From the NCBI GenBank assembly GCA_014529385.2, contig CM043952.1:72076799-72139298 (forward strand): DNA of 62,500 nt, given 5' to 3'. Below, one piece after another: positions 11,225 through 22,870 of this stretch. The DNA comes from Adiantum capillus-veneris (Eukaryota; Streptophyta; Polypodiopsida; Polypodiales; Pteridaceae). Made by a program: the position numbers and the translations under genes. The notes under the pieces are model-generated. The model was not told the origin of the DNA, did no database searches, and saw only the letters and a program-made list of their open reading frames with translations. Within the stretch, counting starts at the first letter, position 1; each line of letters opens with the position of its first letter.

Positions 11225-14200
11225 AGCAAGTTCGGATGTGATCAAAAGCTGAGCACTCTAGTAGTGTGTGGTACTCAGACTCTCGAACTTGCAGTGAGCA
11301 TAATGTGCACGATCGATTTGACTCTTCTCAATTGCCCCAACGCCCTATCTCGCATCGAAGGAAATGGGAGCTAAGCCGTATTGCTGCGATAGTGCGTATC
11401 GCGGACAAGGGAATAGGCTCAAGCATGTAAGTGTGAGTACGGTTTCCTCTCTCAGCGAAGAACATGGTTTTGTAGTTGGGGGCAATATAGGTGGTGTAAT
11501 GTATGAAGCGTGACCCACCGGATTTCTCCCAAGCCGTAATACATTGGCGTTGTAGAAAAGCTTCATTCACTTGAGAGTCAATTGAAGCATCATGTAGCAA
11601 GTGTAATGCATCCCATCTCCCAAACCACTTCTTTATGTCTTGCATCCATCCCGTGCTCAAGATCTTGCTTTTATGCGTCTTTTGAACTTTTTTGCTTGCT
11701 TCCCATGCAATTGTAGGAAGTCGATGTGAGGGGTTTTGACGCATCTTTATCATGTACTCCACCACCCTTTCCATGCCCATAACCTCAATTGGAAGAGACC
11801 CCAACTCAAGAAGTAGGAGCATATATGGTGTTTGTGTCTTAACTTGGAGAAAGTTTGTAAGAAATCGCTTTTGGACATTCTCAAAATCTTTCCAAGTAGA
11901 CTTTGAGATGCTCCTGCCCCACACTTCAACTCCATAAAGAAGAACCGGTGTCACCAATGCATCAAAAAGATACTTCTTGAGAACCCAACACTTGATGTTT
12001 TCCGCATTACACATGTTCTCAAATGCATAATATGCTCTCTTTCCCGCTTCCAAACGACGCATAGCACATTCATGCCACTTGTGATTGGATGGAACCTCAA
12101 GGCCAAGGTACTTAAAGCTCTCAACAACTTCAAGTGTCTCGTTGTTGTACACAATGCATGGCTTCTCCTTATGGTTGGTTTTCACAAGCATAACCTTTGT
12201 TTTGGATTCATTTACAATCAGCCCACTATGCAAGCAAAAGTTCTCAAGGACAACCATAAGCACTACATCATCCGCATACAACAAAAGCATGATTACCGCA
12301 TTGCAAATAGTGACCTCTTCAATGCCTTCTTCTTGCATAAAGTCAAGTACCATTTGTTCCAATTGATCGATGCATAGACCAAAGAGAGTTGGTGACAATG
12401 GACATCCTTGTTTAACCCCAATAGTGCTTACAAAAATTTCTGAAATTTCTCTTCCCATGCGCAATTGACAAATCACCTTCTCATAGATTCGAGAAACCGC
12501 AAGCATAAACTCACTTGGCACTTGTAGTTCTTCCATCCTTCTCCACAAATTGTTACGTGGAATCATATGAAAGGCTTTCTTAAAGTCCACAAAACAACAA
12601 TACAATCGCTTGCCTTTCAACCGACTTTCCTCCATGAGAACACGAAGAGTGACAAGATGATCAATGGTGCTATGGCATCGATGAAAACCCGCTTGTCCCT
12701 TTGCACGCTTGTCATTCTCTTCAGCCCAATCACTCAATTTCATCTCCATTATGCACCCAAACAACTTTGCCATAAGAGACCCAATCATTATAGTCTGGTA
12801 GTTGCTTACATTCTTTATATCCCCTCCTTTATGTAAAGGCTTAACCCAATTAGTACTCCAATCATAAGGCATACCATGTTGAAGTGCAAGGTTGAACATA
12901 TCACACATCCACTCATGGGTAAAATCTCCCGTCCATTTGATCATCTCCGGCTTGATACCTTGAAGATCTCCTGTTTTGCGAGTGGCCAACTTTTCAAGCC
13001 CACCGCATACATCCTCAATAGTAAAAAAAGACGGCATACATGGGAGTGAATCATAAAATGGCATTTTTTCAGTATTTGCTTGCTCATATAATTGCCTACA
13101 ATGTGTGTACATATCCACTAGACTCAAGTTACCAAAATTCTCAACCCGCTTGCCTCTCAAGTTTCTCCAAAATCTTCCACATGCATGTGCCTTTTCTTGG
13201 ACTTGAAATTCTTGTTGCTTTACTTCCCATCTTCTTCTCTTCTTTTGAATCAATGCCTTGTATGTATGCAAATGACTTTGATAGTTGTCTTTGTCCATAT
13301 TTGCATCAAGCTTTATCAAGGACTTTCGAGCATCTTGACATTCTTTATCAAACCACCTTTTGCGTGATCTATCTTTGTTGATACCATGGAGATGCTTTAT
13401 GGCAAATCATTCTTCCGCACAAGAACAAATAGCTTTCTTGAAAGCTTCCCATTTAGTTTACAATGGTGCATCACATTGAAGCTTTGTCATCCATAATTTT
13501 TGCTCAACCATTTCAATGTACATTGGTGCTCGTTTGAAATCCATACATAGTGATAACTTCTCTTTCCTTTGGCTGAGATTATCATGCTTAGTTGCTTCTC
13601 CACATGAAAGGTCAATACATAAGGTGCGATGGTCGGATTCCGGGGTCCATTGACCAAACATAAAACTCTTTATGCGATACATGATGGCTTCAGAGAGTAG
13701 CATATAGTCAATCACACTATCCCCATTATGTCTCCTACATGTAAATCCATTGGTTCCACTCCACAAAGATATACCATTGGCAATGAGCATACCCGTGCTA
13801 TTACACATGTGTAAAAGTAACTTTCCATAGTGATCCGGCTCTTTCTCATCCATTGAAGTACGATCATACAAGTGAACTTCCTCCAACTCCCTTGAAATGT
13901 ATGGCATATCAAATTGTTGAGTATCATGTTGCAATGTTTTTGTGCGAGCATTCATATCCCCAAATACAATAACATCACCTTCACCTTTGAAATAAGCAAT
14001 GTCCTCTTCCAAATCAGAAAATGGTTGATCTCTATCCATGCAAGCATAAAAGGGAGAATCATGATGAGGAATGTAGCAACCGGCTACAAAAATGGGTGCT
14101 CTTTTTGGTGTCATAATTTTCAGCCATACATAACGTTTGTACTTGTCATCTTTCACAATTGATACAAAATCTTCCAATCCTTTCTTAACCATACATGCTA

Positions 14201-14426
14201 ACCCTCCTTGTCCTCTTCGTTGCTTGAGATTCTTTGACCACATCAATGAATGTACATTGTAATCCTCCAAGCCGATAATCCTTTGTGTATCATGCTCCCA
14301 AGTTTCAACAAGAAGTACAACATCGGCTTTGCTTGTTAGTTCATCAATGCCAACCCCCGCATTCCATGGGTATCCATTACAATTCCAAAAGCATATTTTC
14401 AATTGTAACTCGGTCTCATAGGTCAC
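11225..14426 (-). pseudogene. LINE ORF2: AP endonuclease and reverse transcriptase, inactivated
   Basis: This encodes the enzyme that nicks target DNA and copies the LINE RNA at the nick. The N-terminal ~250 residues show endonuclease motifs FWNCNG, VETWEHD, FGDMNARTK, NSVIDYML and SDHRTL. The reverse transcriptase part shows QAGFHRCHSTIDHL, FVDFKKAFHMIP, GVKQGCPLSP and LLLYADDVVL. A C-terminal CxxC...HxxxxC zinc finger (CTLC...YHTLLEC) is present but out of frame, near 11250-11310, after a frameshift at about 11330. Two in-frame stops, TAA at 13458-13460 and TGA at 13407-13409, separate the endonuclease from the reverse transcriptase. The frame is shared with ORF1 across one amber codon. L1 superfamily is likely; a Tx1-like clade is possible. 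Confidence 0.92.
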
Positions 14427-14432
14427 GCATCC

Positions 14433-15383
14433 CTATTTGCTTGAGAGACTTGCCTCCTCCTTGGGCACATTTTCTTCATGAGAGATCTCCTTGTTTTTAT
14501 TATTCTTTTCCTCATATGCCTTGCGACGCATATTTTGTTGCTTAATAGTGCGATCTTCACATACAAAACATTTTGTATCCCTCAAATAGATCCAGCTGTT
14601 ATCAAGGATAATTTTTCGCTTGAAATCATTCGGCATGGTGCATACAATTGGCCGTTCTCCCGAGCGAGGAGCTCCTTGCTTCCCCACTCTATGTGCTCCA
14701 TAGACCATAACTCCGGACATGCCAAAGTGGGTTTTGAAGAAATCTTCAATAACAATGGCAAGAGAAGGAGGTGTCTCTAACTTCTCTTCGGGAATTCCAC
14801 GAATAACAATGTTCTTGGAACGTCGCTCCCGTTCCTTCAACTCCTCCACATCCACATTCTCAACATTCTTTGTTTGAACCATAGCTTGCATGAGTGAGGA
14901 ATTAGAAACCACATTGCTACCACATACATCAGCCCAAGACTTGTTTGTGCATACATTTTTCATGTCGCATACATCCCGGCTCATAGTGTCAAATTTCTCC
15001 TCTTTCAATACATGGTCATGCTCTACTTTGCTCATCCGCTCCTTCAAAGCATTCAAGTCCACAAGAGAGCGTTTACATTCCTTGACTTCCTCTTCAAGTT
15101 GCATCAAACGTGTTGTTTGCATCTCAAGTGTCCTCTTGAGATTCTCATTCTCAACCACAAGTACCCTTAGTGTGCCATTCTCCATTGCAAGTGCTCGTAA
15201 GTCTTCGCCTTGTTTGTTTACGGTCTCTTGCAATGATACCAAGTACGCCATGATCATGGTTTTCGATGTCATTGGTTGGGTGGTTGTGTTGCTATCTCCA
15301 CACTTAGGAGATTTTGGATCATTTTCCACAATGGTTGTGGACCTTGTTGAAGAAGAAGAACCCTTGCGAGTGCCGGAAGACAT
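14433..15383 (-). CDS. LINE ORF1: coiled-coil RNA-binding protein
   Basis: 316 residues from ATG to TAG. The first ~60 residues are serine/threonine rich. Residues ~60-140 form heptad-like leucine/glutamate repeats typical of the trimerising coiled coil of L1-type ORF1 proteins. After that, RSKNIVIRGIPEEK and the stretch through ERPIVCTMPNDFKRKIIL resemble the RNA-binding and C-terminal domains of that family. The C-terminus is rich in lysine and asparagine. By analogy it packages LINE RNA. The frame is intact in this copy, unlike ORF2, and it ends in TAG two codons before the GTG that opens the ORF2 frame. Confidence 0.85.
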   Translation of the reverse strand: MSSGTRKGSSSSTRSTTIVENDPKSPKCGDSNTTTQPMTSKTMIMAYLVSLQETVNKQGEDLRALAMENGTLRVLVVENENLKRTLEMQTTRLMQLEEEVKECKRSLVDLNALKERMSKVEHDHVLKEEKFDTMSRDVCDMKNVCTNKSWADVCGSNVVSNSSLMQAMVQTKNVENVDVEELKERERRSKNIVIRGIPEEKLETPPSLAIVIEDFFKTHFGMSGVMVYGAHRVGKQGAPRSGERPIVCTMPNDFKRKIILDNSWIYLRDTKCFVCEDRTIKQQNMRRKAYEEKNNKNKEISHEENVPKEEASLSSK

Positions 15384-15680
15384 TGTATGTAAAATAGGAG
15401 ATGAGAATCAATTTTGTTGAACCTGTTCACTTCGGAAATGCTGCTACAGAAATGCCTTCCATAATTTTGAAAATTTTTGTCTTTACATCAATGCGTAGAG
15501 GACTTCGTGCTCTTCGATTGAGGCTATAGATCACCCAAATCGGAGTTCGGATGAAGAAGTTATGATCAAAAGAGTGGACTGCAAGAGAGAGAGAGGGAGA
15601 CCATGCAATACCACATGCAAGCCCTAGGCTTCAGTCTTCTCCTTCCTCCATGGATACTCCTCCATGCCCTTCGCCCCTAA
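15384..15680 (-). other. LINE 5' UTR, (TC)n border and leader of the small-LTR element
   Basis: 15384-15583 is LINE 5' UTR by position. 15584-15600 is (GA)n on plus, so (TC)n on minus. 15601-15680 is leader of the small-LTR element between its primer-binding site and the LINE insertion. Confidence 0.6.
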
Positions 15681-15692
15681 GCTCTGATACCA
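15681..15692 (-). other. Primer-binding site of the small-LTR element
   Basis: Minus strand TGGTATCAGAGC, complementary to the 3' end of plant initiator methionine tRNA, one base from the LTR end. Confidence 0.9.
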
Positions 15693-15693
15693 G

Positions 15694-15846
15694 TGTTAGA
15701 ACAGCGGGTAGACAGACATGCGAATAACCTCCCAACCATCCTATATATAGGCCCTTGGCCCTCTTCCATATACAGACCCCTTTACTGCCTGTGTGTCCGG
15801 CATACTGCCCGGGCCGTGCCCGTCTAGTCCTACCCTTGGCATGACA
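15694..15846 (-). repeat. 5' LTR (153 bp) of the small-LTR element
   Basis: Plus strand TGTTAGAACAGCGG...CTTGGCATGACA; same length and sequence pattern as 5680-5832. It is followed by AAAAG (15847-15851), the right member of the possible target duplication. It is unusually short for a Ty3/gypsy-type LTR. Confidence 0.9.
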
Positions 15847-15919
15847 AAAAGAGAGTCTTATAAGACAAAAAACATTGTTCATTTTTAACATTTTGTACAT
15901 TTGCTTACTCTTGGGAAGC

Positions 15920-16133
15920 ATTGTAAGCATTGACAAGGTTTAGGTTATCCTTTAATTGTATGCCTTGCATCCATCTAGCATCTTCAAAAGGATAATTCTT
16001 AAACTTAATAAGATATCATCGGATAGTCTTACCGCCTCTTAATACCTTGTCTTCATGTCGGAGAATGGACTCGGGCTGCAGCACCTCCTCTTGGTCCTCG
16101 ATCTCCGGTGGGTCTTCAATAGTTGGTTCTTGA
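15920..16133 (-). pseudogene. Chromodomain at the integrase C-terminus, out of frame
   Basis: In the frame next to the integrase frame the minus strand reads ESILRHEDKVLRGG, then IR-stop-YLIKFKNYPFEDARWM, the core of a retroviral chromodomain (the aromatic and ...W... residues are present). It normally steers integration to marked heterochromatin. One frameshift separates it from integrase near 16130, and a TGA lies at 16016-16018 where the preceding codon is CGA. The stop is plausibly a deaminated CGA codon. Confidence 0.8.
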
Positions 16134-18929
16134 GGTGGGAGGTGGCTCTCCTTTGTAAGGCTTTAATAGGCTCACATGGAAAGCATTGTGTATGAGCCAA
16201 TGATTGGGCAACTTGAGTTGATAGACCATCTCATTGATTGGCCTGAGAATCTGGAAGGGACCATAGTACCTTTTTGCTAGTTTAGCATAGTACTTTTGGT
16301 GGCCCGTAGGATTCTTGCCCGTCGTGTGCCTTAATCGAGCCTTGGAAAACTTTAACAAGACCCAATCGTTTTCTTTAAAGGCTTGGGCTCTTCTGTGCTT
16401 GTCAGCAGCAGCCTTTTGCCTTTGCTGTGAGATAGAGATAGCATCCTTAATCTTTTGAGAAGATTCTTGTAGGTCTCGGCTATACTCATCTGCAACGAAG
16501 ATCTTCCCATGTATCTTAAGTAGCAAGGGACTTTTTGATCTTCCCTCAATTACCTCGAAAGGTGCTTTTCCCGTGGAAGTATGTACAGTGTTATTGTAAG
16601 CATACTCCACTAAGGGTAAGTACTTCTCCCATTGGGATCTTTGATCTACTTCCGTTACATAGGCTTTTAGTAGATCGAGAATGGTTAGGTTATCTATTTC
16701 ACTTTGGCCATCCGTTTGTGGATGATAGGCCGAAGAGAAGTTTAGCCTTGTCCCTAAATTCTCAAAGAGACCCTTCCAGAAATTACTGGTCATTCTAGGA
16801 TCTCTATTCGACACTATGGACATTGGCAAGCCATGGTACTTGAAAATTTGTGAAATGAAGAGGGTTGCCATTTGATGGGCTTTGATAGTCTTTTTGACAG
16901 GTATAAAATGAGCTTGTTTACTGAACCTGTATACTATTGTCCATATTCCCGTATTCCCATGGATAGACTTAGGCAATCCAAAGATAAAATCCATGGATAT
17001 GCTCTCCCATGGAGAATTAGGAATTGGCAAGGGTTGAAGCAATCCAAGTTTCTTCCCTCTATCAAATTTTGTATTTTGGCAAACCACACATTTAGAAACA
17101 TACTCTTGTATGTTCACTTTCATGGCAGGCCAATAGAAATATGTTTCAATTCCCTTTAAGGTAGAGTGAATCCCTCTATGCCCCGCATACGGTGGAGCAT
17201 GAGATTCATACATTACTTTCTCACGTAGTGAGTTAGTAACGCATAGTCTATTGCCATAGAGAAGATAACCATCTTGTAAAGTAAATGGTTCTTCTTTCTT
17301 CCCTAATGCAAGGGCTGAAATCACATCTCTAAAATCGGGATCAATAGCGTACTCATCTATCATTGAAGATAGATCATTGTGAGTTGCTATGGAAACCGCA
17401 TTCACTCTCGGCCGTCTTGAGAGTGCATCAGCTACTTGATTATGCTTGCCAGCAATGTGAGCAATATGAAAGTGAAATTGCGAAAGGAAATTTGCCCACC
17501 TCATTTTTTTGTCGGAGAGCTTGGTCTGCGTCATGAAGTACTTAAGACTTTGGTGATCCATTCGCAGAATGAAAGGAGTCCCCAATAAATAGTGCTTCCA
17601 TGAGTCTAAGGCATGTAGAACTGCAAGGAGTTCCTTTTCGTATATGCCTAGAGCTTGCTCAACAGGATCGAGCCTTCGACTCCCATAGCCTATGGCATGC
17701 CCTTCTTGGAGCAAAAAAGCTGCAAGGCAATCACCACAAGCATCACATTGGACCTCAAATGGTTTTGAGAGATCCGGTAGTGTAAGCACAAGTTGAGAGA
17801 TAAGCTTTTCTTTAAACTTTTCGAAAGCATTGTTCTCCTTAGCAGACCATGTATACCTAACGCTTTTCTTTGTTAGGTCATGTAATGGTCCCGAAATTTG
17901 TGAGAACTTTTCTATGAAGCGTCTATAGTATGCACACATACCTATAAAGCTTCTTAGTTCATGAAGATTCCTTGGTTTAGGCCATCCTTTTATTACCTCT
18001 AACTTTGATGGATCCATTTGGATGCCATCTTGAGAGATAATATGACCTAAATACTGAATCTCTTGCAAGAAAAATTCACTTTTCTTTCGATTAACATAAA
18101 GTTTATTCTCTCTCAAAACTTGAAATATTACCTGGAGGTGTTGCTTGTGTTCGTCTAATGAATTAGAGTAGATGATAATATCATCAAAGAACACTCCAGT
18201 GAAGGTTCGATGAGGCCTGGACAGCTTCTCCATCAAGCGATTGAATGTGGCTGGTGCATTGGTCAAGCCAAAAGGCATGACAATGTATTCATAAAGACCA
18301 AATGTGGTGCGAAATGCGGTCTTTACAATGTCTTGATCAACTATCCTTATTTGATGATAGCCACTTTTTAGGTCAATCCTACTGAAGTAGGTCGATCCTT
18401 GTAGCTTATCAAATAGGTCTTCTACCCGTGGAACGGGAAACCTATTCTTGATAGTGATCCTATTTAGTGCTCTATAGTCGACACACATACGATATGTGCT
18501 GTCTTTATTTTGCACTAATAGCACAGGTGAGCCAAATGGAGATTAGCTAGGCCTAACCATGCCCTTCTCAACTAACTCATGCACTTGCCGCATAATCTCC
18601 TCTTGTTGAGCTTGAGAAACTCTATAAGGAGGTTTGTTAGGCGGTGAACTTCCTGGAAGAAGTTCAATTGCATGGCCATCACTACCTCGTTTAGGAGGTA
18701 GCTCACAAGGGATGTCGTCAATAAAAACATCTTGAAACCCCTTGAGAAAATTGGATAACTCTAATTCCTTTTGGTTACTTTTATTTTCTTTTGTTAAAGC
18801 ATTAGGTTCATTTTGAGAATCTTTAACAAAAATCATGTACATGGAAATAGAGCTCTTTATTGACTTGTTGAAAGCTGGTGTATGTACAATGGGGATAATT
18901 TTACCCATTTCCTTAGCATCTATATACAT
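16116..18929 (-). pseudogene. Chromovirus pol: reverse transcriptase, RNase H, integrase
   Basis: The main open frame, 16116-18524 (802 residues), begins inside the reverse transcriptase. MCVDYRALN, FSRIDLKSGYHQI and the catalytic box VFFDDIIIYS are present. RNase H follows (QALGIYEKELLAVLHAL, DHQSLKYFM), then integrase with its zinc site (H..H..CVVCQN) and catalytic core (SMDFIFGLP, SNRDPRM, HPQTDGQSE). Residues upstream to 18929 are in the same frame after TAA 18543-18545. The polyprotein would copy the element RNA and insert the DNA. Stops and the loss of frame before the chromodomain show it is dead. Confidence 0.95.
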
Positions 18930-18962
18930 GTCTTTTTCCCTGAACTTAAAGGAGATTCTCCT

Positions 18963-19682
18963 TTAAGGAAATTTAACATCGGTAGCCAGGCGGTCAAACC
19001 ATGGTGCACCTAGGATTACATCCTCATGCTTGAGAGGAGAGATAAAGAAGTCCTCTTTGTCCACATAGCCTTGGACATGAAGCCTCAATTTCCCGATTAA
19101 GGGAGTGACTGAAGCTTCTTGCCCCTTGAAGGCACTGTCTACGGGTAGGACATCTCCCATCTCGTAGGATTGTATGCCTAGCTTGGTGGCCAACTCTATA
19201 GATATAAAATTGTGAGTAGAACCAGGGTCAAAGAGAATAAAAGCATCATGTTCTCTTACCTTTCCCCAAGCATGGCATAGAGGAGATCCTTTGTGATGAG
19301 TTTGGTGAGTCTTCTCCTCTTTGATTTCAACCAAGGAAGCTCTAGGAGGATCTTGGCGGTTGTTCTTTTGGGGACAAGCGCGGTACGCATGCCCTTGTTC
19401 GCCGCACTTGAAACACCGGTTATCCTTGCGATAATGCTCAAGCTCTTCAGGAGAGAGTTTGTTCTTACCTTTGTAAACTCCCTTCTCTTTAGCTTTGTTG
19501 GAGTTACCCTTAGGAGACTTTTGGACATTGTCCTTCCCCTTAGGCTCATTGGAACCCTTGTTTTCCGAGGGCTTATTATTTCTTTTAGCCCCCGTTTGGA
19601 AATTGATTCGTGAGGCCACCATAGTATGGTGTATTACCGCCGATATGGTACGTGGCCTTTGGGAGTTGACATACTCCGCCAT
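18963..19682 (-). pseudogene. Chromovirus gag C-terminus (zinc knuckle) and aspartic protease
   Basis: A basic linker leads to one CCHC zinc knuckle (CFKCGEQGHAYRACPQK), which binds the element RNA. About 50 residues later comes the protease active site FDPGSTHNFIS, the DPGS form common in plant Ty3/gypsy proteases. The frame ends in TAA at 18963-18965 and then continues in phase into 18929, so gag and pol were originally one frame. Confidence 0.9.
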
Positions 19683-19690
19683 TTCTTCGG

Positions 19691-20860
19691 TTAAGTCCGC
19701 ACAAAATTTTGCTTTTGCTCTCCAAAATCCAAATTTTTAAAGACAGTGGCTTTGAGTTGTAGGTCCCAAAACTTGTCTACATATTTGTGGATGGATTCAT
19801 TGGGAGAGAGCTTTAAGCTTCGCCATTCGGTGAGTACTTTGTCTTTGGCATCGGTGGCCAAAAACTGCTTCATAATGGAAGCTCTTAAAGCTTTCCATGT
19901 TCATGGAGCTTCACCGTTGGCTCGTAGGCTAGACCACCATTGCCTGGCGAACTTTTGAAAGTGCATAGCTACATGGCGTAGCTTAGAGGACTCCGTGAAG
20001 CCCTCATCTCCAAACACCGCATCAAATTGCTGGATAAAGGCTAAGACTTTGTCCGTAGCACCAAAGGTGCCATCATAGGTAAGGAAAGAGATGCTCTTCC
20101 CTCCCTCTTTGAACTTCTTCAGCTTGGATGGCCTCTTCCATGCGGCATAGGATTTCCTTTGGCCTCTTCTTTTTGATGGTTCAAAGGTTGCACCATCACT
20201 TTCTTCAGAAGGTGAAGAATTTGAAGAAGGTGGAGAAGAGGGTGGCCTCTTTCTCGCCTTTTTCTTGTCTTGATCTTCGTCGTCTTTACCATCACTTTCA
20301 TAAGAGAAAGAGGATGAAGAAGATGGAGAAGAGGGTGTCCTCTTTCTCGCCTTTTTCTTCTCTTGCTTTTTATCATCCCTCTTTGAATTATGGCGTGGAG
20401 AAGAGTGTGATGGTCTTCTCCGCTTTGGTGGTGATGGAGAGCATTTAGCCCGCCGTCTTCGTGGAGCCATCTCCGCCGAGGTGGCGGGAGACTCACTTCT
20501 TTCTCGTTCCTTTGGTGGAGGCTCTTGAGTTCTCCTTTGGGAAGGAGATGCATCATCAAGAGGTAAATTCTTGAGCCCTTTGTATGGATTCTCTTCTTCT
20601 TCCCGAATCGGAGAGAGACCTCTTTTGGGAGTCTCACAAGGAGGCTTCCTAGGTGTTCTCTCGTCATGGTGATGAGCTTGGAGAATCCCATGAGCACGGA
20701 GCTGCCGTTGCACTTCACTTTGGAGAGATGGATTTCCCATGGCTTGTTGAAGCCTAGAAACAAGATAGTTAACAAGCATTGAAGCATCATTAGTAGCTTG
20801 CTCATGAGCAAAATCAAAGTTATCAACATTAATTTGACTCTCTTTACTATTGTGAGCCAT
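19691..20860 (-). pseudogene. Chromovirus gag N-terminus and capsid
   Basis: ATG at 20858-20860. Residues ~60-230 are low complexity, with two copies of a KKKARKRxPSSP-type basic/serine block. The capsid-like core follows (ISFLTYDGT...QQFDAVFGDEGF...ARQWWSSL). A TGA at 19901-19903 replaces the tryptophan expected before TWKALR. The same frame then runs to 19691, with a one-base shift near 19720 before the zinc-knuckle part. The unusually long basic region before the capsid is odd and might bind nucleic acid. Confidence 0.88.
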
Positions 20861-20868
20861 TCTAACAA

Positions 20869-21264
20869 CTTTTAGGTGTAAACTTTTTAGGTGTACTTTG
20901 GCACTTCAAGCCCTAGTTGCTACTCCTCTTTACCCCTTTAGAAAAAGCACTCAAGCTACTGTACCCACGGCTTGAATACGATTAATTGCAAGGAATAGAA
21001 GAGAGGGTCTTTCGACACCAAAACAGCACCGGCTCCTGTCAAGCTTCTAATAGCTCAATAGTGGTTAAGCCGTAGGCAAGCCCCGTAGGACTCCACTATT
21101 AAGACCATAGCTCTCGACGGTGATGCCCCGTTAACTGCACGAAGGCAGGTGCACTGCAAGGCTGAAAAATCCCTATTCTACTTACTCACAGGCAATTAAT
21201 AATACCAACCATTTATAGCTAGCTTGAGGACCTCCCTTCTTGAGCAAGAAAAGAGAAACCTTGT
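20869..21264 (-). other. Chromovirus 5' leader
   Basis: Non-coding sequence between the primer-binding site and gag. No ORF of note. Confidence 0.7.
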
Positions 21265-21276
21265 GCTCTGATACCA
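21265..21276 (-). other. Chromovirus primer-binding site
   Basis: Minus strand TGGTATCAGAGC, matching the 3' end of initiator methionine tRNA, one base inside the 5' LTR. Confidence 0.95.
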
Positions 21277-21277
21277 A

Positions 21278-22866
21278 TGTAACATTTAATGGCCTAAAAA
21301 CTTGTGTGTAGCGGAAATTTGCATGAACATAGTGGGCATCTCATTAGAATAGATTCCTAATGAGAATTACAAGAGTGCTTGGGTGGAGAGAGCAACAAAA
21401 AGTATAACACCTAGTTAGATAGCATCAACAATACTTTCAAAAGAGAGAGAAATTAAGCTATTGACAACAGTTGAGGACCGGATTTGCATGGAGCCGGTTT
21501 CCCTTTCCAAAAGGCTTTGTATTATGGTTTCTCCCATCAAGAGAGACATTGTACAATACAATTCTTTGTGTTCTTTCAAGACTAGCTAGTGCAATGAAGA
21601 TGAAAGCTTCATGTACTAAGCAAAACACTTAGCAAACATAACTTTAATTATCCCCGTTCTCAGACCCAAGACCTCACACACCTTCAAAGATGGTGAGAGC
21701 TAGCAGGGTATGAGAGTAGATTGAGAGGAAGAAGGAGTATCTTACGAGAAAGATGTACATCTCCTCACATAATCACTCATATTAGCATAGCTTTAGCTTA
21801 GTAATTAGCTTGATAGAGGAGATGAGCATGCATTGAAGCTTGGCTCTTGGTTGGATTTGCATCCACAAGCCAAGAGTGTGTCGATGTAGGCTTCTATCTC
21901 ACAAGCTTGGAGGAGGTGATGAGCTCTCCATTAAAGCTTGGGAAGAGATAGTCTTCTCTTTCTTCACACATGATATTGTCTGAGTGTGTGTGTGATAATG
22001 CCTTGCAAAAATCATCCCCCTCTCTCTCTCTTGGGCGAGCCCTCTTGCTAATTGCTCTTGCAGGCTCCCCATTGGACCTCCCCAAGTCAAGCCAATGGCT
22101 ATTAAGCAGCATCAGTGATAGCCTTCAGACATGTGTCCCCCTTTCCCCTTTTGTGAGAGCTTTAGGTAATTTAATAATTAAACTAAACTCGCATTGGACC
22201 CCTTTGCCTCTTGGCCAATAGGAATCAGGCAAGCCATTGGGCTCCTGAATGCTCATTGGACCCCTTGGGAGATTGTCCAATAGTCTTCTAGGAGACTTAA
22301 TTCTCATTGGTTCTTTTATTAAGTGTTTTTTAAATTAATTAAACTAGATTTACTCTAGCCTAATTCTCATTGGTCTACCTCCAAGGCCATCCAATAGGAA
22401 TTGGGCACACCTTGTGGGCATCGGTGCTAGGGAGCCGACATGTGTCCCTAATTCCCTTTGTGTAAAGGGAGAGTGTGTGTGTGTGTGACTTTCTCTCTCA
22501 TCCCCTAGAAGAAGGGCTCGCCCCCTCCCATGTAGGGATATGCAAAGACTTTTTAGTTACACACAAAGCATCCAATTTCCCCTAGGGTTGACCTTTGGAC
22601 ACAACCTCTGAATTTTGGAACCTTAGCATTTTGGAAGTCTTAATGGACTGAACCTTAGGGTCTTTTTAGCCCATTGTTGCACATGGCTCTTTTGCAGATG
22701 GCCCCCCCTTTGGATCCCTATTTTCCCTCCTTTGGATCCCTACTATGGCCAATCTGCTAGCTTAACCAATATTCTAGCTTTTTCTCCCCCGGCACTTCCC
22801 CACATTAAATGATCAGTTTAATATGAGAAAATCATTTAGAAGAATTAGATATTGGTTATTATGACA
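21278..22866 (-). repeat. 5' LTR of the chromovirus
   Basis: Pairs with 1221-2819 over its full length with scattered substitutions. Starts TGTAACATTT and ends ATGACA on plus. The (GT)n run at about 22473-22488 is shorter than in the 3' LTR. Confidence 0.95.
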
Positions 22867-22870
22867 TTAG

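Larger units (their letters stand above)
11019..15583 (-). mobile_element. Nearly full-length LINE (L1-like) with (TCTA)n tail
   Basis: Read on minus: a ~200-bp 5' UTR, ORF1 (coiled coil plus nucleic-acid-binding domain), ORF2 (AP-endonuclease, reverse transcriptase, C-terminal zinc finger), a 3' UTR with a small hairpin, and a tail TCTATCTATCTATCTC instead of poly(A). The 5' border abuts a short (TC)n tract (15584-15600) in the small-LTR element. A second truncated copy lies at 37985-41364. Two stops and one frameshift in ORF2 make this copy inactive. Confidence 0.9.

Noticed and set aside
14890-15420. 176-residue plus ORF
   Set aside because: Antisense shadow of LINE ORF1.
20119-20868. 249-residue minus ORF overlapping gag
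   Set aside because: Shadow frame of the basic gag region; the gag frame carries the capsid motifs.
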